This document shows positions 6,442-7,399 of a stretch of DNA of 7,399 bases, piece after piece. The translations under genes and the position numbers were made by a program. The notes under the pieces were generated by a model that was not told where the DNA came from, did no database searches, and was given only the letters and a program-made list of their open reading frames with translations. Source of the stretch: Rhizobiaceae bacterium (GTDB lineage Bacteria; Pseudomonadota; Alphaproteobacteria; Rhizobiales; Rhizobiaceae). The stretch is from contig JAGWJK010000188.1 in the NCBI GenBank assembly GCA_028865845.1, positions 1 through 7,399 on the forward strand, given 5' to 3'. Every line of letters begins with the position of its first letter. Within the stretch, counting starts at the first letter, position 1.

Positions 6442-7399
6442 ATGATGAAGAACCGTGCCGGCTTGCTGGCTCTGTTGGTATTGGTAGTTGCGACCATCCT
6501 GATGGTCTTCTTTGTGATGCCGCGCATCAACGGGGACAAGAAGTCGATTGGCGATGCCGTCAATCAGGCCGGCGACACGGTGAAGAACACCATAACGGAA
6601 GGCGCGCAGAAGACGGGCGAAGCCACGCAACAAGCGGCCGACGCCACGAAGAAAACCGTCGATACCGCCGCCAATTCCGCTGAGGTCACCAAGAAGATCA
6701 CGGATCTCAGCAGCACCGCCGTCGCCTCGCTCGCCGATCTCAAAGCTCTCTTCAAGAACGGCAATGTGCCGTCCGCAGATGTCTTGAACGCCACGAAGAC
6801 CAGGGTCATCGCGGCCCTCCAGGCGATCGTCGGCCTAAGCGCGCCGGAAGGTGCGGATGCCGCAACGGTAGCCCTGATCAACAAGGCCCGCGACGGCGCC
6901 GGCAAGGCGCTCGGCATCATCCAATCGCTGCCCGATAATGCGGCCGATGCCGTTGCGGCGATCGACAAGGCGCAAGCGTTGCTGACCGGCCAGTCCGAGG
7001 CGCAGACGGAAGCTGCCGCCGGACCGATCATTCCATCCTTCGACGTGCTACGCGTCGAGCCCGATGGCTCGACCGTCATCGCGGGCTCGGCCGAACCGAA
7101 CGCCAAGCTCGAAGTCATCGACGGTGAAAAGGTGGTCACGAAGACGGATGTCGGCCCGAGCGGCGATTTCGCCGCCGTGCTCGATGATCCCCTGCCGCCC
7201 GGCGACCACGAACTGCTGCTGCGGGCGACCGGCAAGGACGGCAAGCCCGTCATGTCCGAAGAGGTCGCGACCGTTTCGGTTCCGAAGGACGACAAGAGCC
7301 AGCTACTCGCCATGGTCTCCAAGCCGGGCACCGCAAGCCGCATCATCACCGCGCCCACGGCCAAGCAGGGACGGGTCGCCACCGACCAGGAAGCATCCG
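6442..7399 (+). CDS. Membrane-anchored envelope protein with Ig-like region, 3' end missing (probably a LysM protein)
   Basis: The open frame runs off the right edge with 319 residues visible. A short basic N-terminus (MMKNR) leads into one hydrophobic segment, about 7-26, which fits a signal anchor with the rest in the periplasm. Residues 39-93 form an Ala/Thr/Lys-rich amphipathic stretch with 11-residue periodicity, like LEA or apolipoprotein helices. Residues about 94-185 are helical and alanine-rich. Residues about 199-281 look like a bacterial Ig-like beta-sandwich (VEPDGSTVIAGSAEPNAKLE, then LPPGDHELLLRAT). From recall, rhizobial proteins of this layout end in a LysM peptidoglycan-binding domain; that part is outside the window, so the LysM label is inference. 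The start is ATG at 6442, with GGAG at 6431-6434 and 7-nt spacing; ATG at 6445 is nearly as good. The frame is also open upstream to ATG codons at 6301 and 6289. Confidence 0.8.
   Translation, partial: MMKNRAGLLALLVLVVATILMVFFVMPRINGDKKSIGDAVNQAGDTVKNTITEGAQKTGEATQQAADATKKTVDTAANSAEVTKKITDLSSTAVASLADLKALFKNGNVPSADVLNATKTRVIAALQAIVGLSAPEGADAATVALINKARDGAGKALGIIQSLPDNAADAVAAIDKAQALLTGQSEAQTEAAAGPIIPSFDVLRVEPDGSTVIAGSAEPNAKLEVIDGEKVVTKTDVGPSGDFAAVLDDPLPPGDHELLLRATGKDGKPVMSEEVATVSVPKDDKSQLLAMVSKPGTASRIITAPTAKQGRVATDQEAS

Noticed and set aside
6564..7382. A 272-codon minus-strand open frame over the envelope gene
   Set aside because: The Ser/Ala/Thr-rich sequence is the mirror of a plus-strand frame with a clear anchor, 11-residue units and Ig-like region, so it is a shadow. 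The plus-strand frame has no stop before the window edge.

Overview
The window looks like chromosomal DNA of a Rhizobium-type alphaproteobacterium (Rhizobiales, probably the R. leguminosarum/R. etli group). The basis is the high-GC codon use, the style of the proteins (CimA, RarD, a LOG protein, an envelope protein with an N-terminal anchor), and a C-run/G-run palindromic element at 100-146 of a kind I associate with rhizobial intergenic repeats. The genus is inferred from recall, since no search could be run.

Layout. Bases 1-99 hold nothing I can support. A compact palindromic repeat (100-146) runs straight into a small DUF559 endonuclease-like gene (150-518). Four more plus-strand genes follow with overlapping stop and start codons: three consecutive GFA/CENP-V-type zinc-binding proteins (515-997, 994-1485, 1478-1954) and an alpha/beta-hydrolase of the proline iminopeptidase family (1951-2910). 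A 94-bp gap with an imperfect hairpin separates this block from a full-length (R)-citramalate synthase gene, cimA (3005-4621). A 108-bp gap with two perfect inverted repeats comes next, then a RarD-type EamA permease (4730-5641). A LOG-family phosphoribohydrolase lies convergently on the minus strand (5663-6286). After a 155-bp divergent spacer, a membrane-anchored envelope protein starts on the plus strand (6442) and runs off the right edge; its LEA-like region and Ig-like region are visible.

How the genes may work together. The five-gene block 150-2910 is laid out as one translationally coupled unit. Its three GFA paralogues all keep the seven cysteines of the family and share a C-terminal QHPDHDTxxWP tail, so they look like active products of local duplication. 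Their substrates are unknown. CimA offers a threonine-independent route to 2-oxobutyrate and isoleucine. RarD, LOG and the envelope protein are ordinary housekeeping or accessory neighbours with no evident pathway link to the block. I see no rRNA, tRNA, CRISPR array, insertion sequence, phage gene or clear new defence system. The most interesting parts are the coupled GFA triplet, the repeat that appears to supply the DUF559 ribosome-binding site, the hairpin at the rarD start, and the 11-residue periodicity in the last protein.
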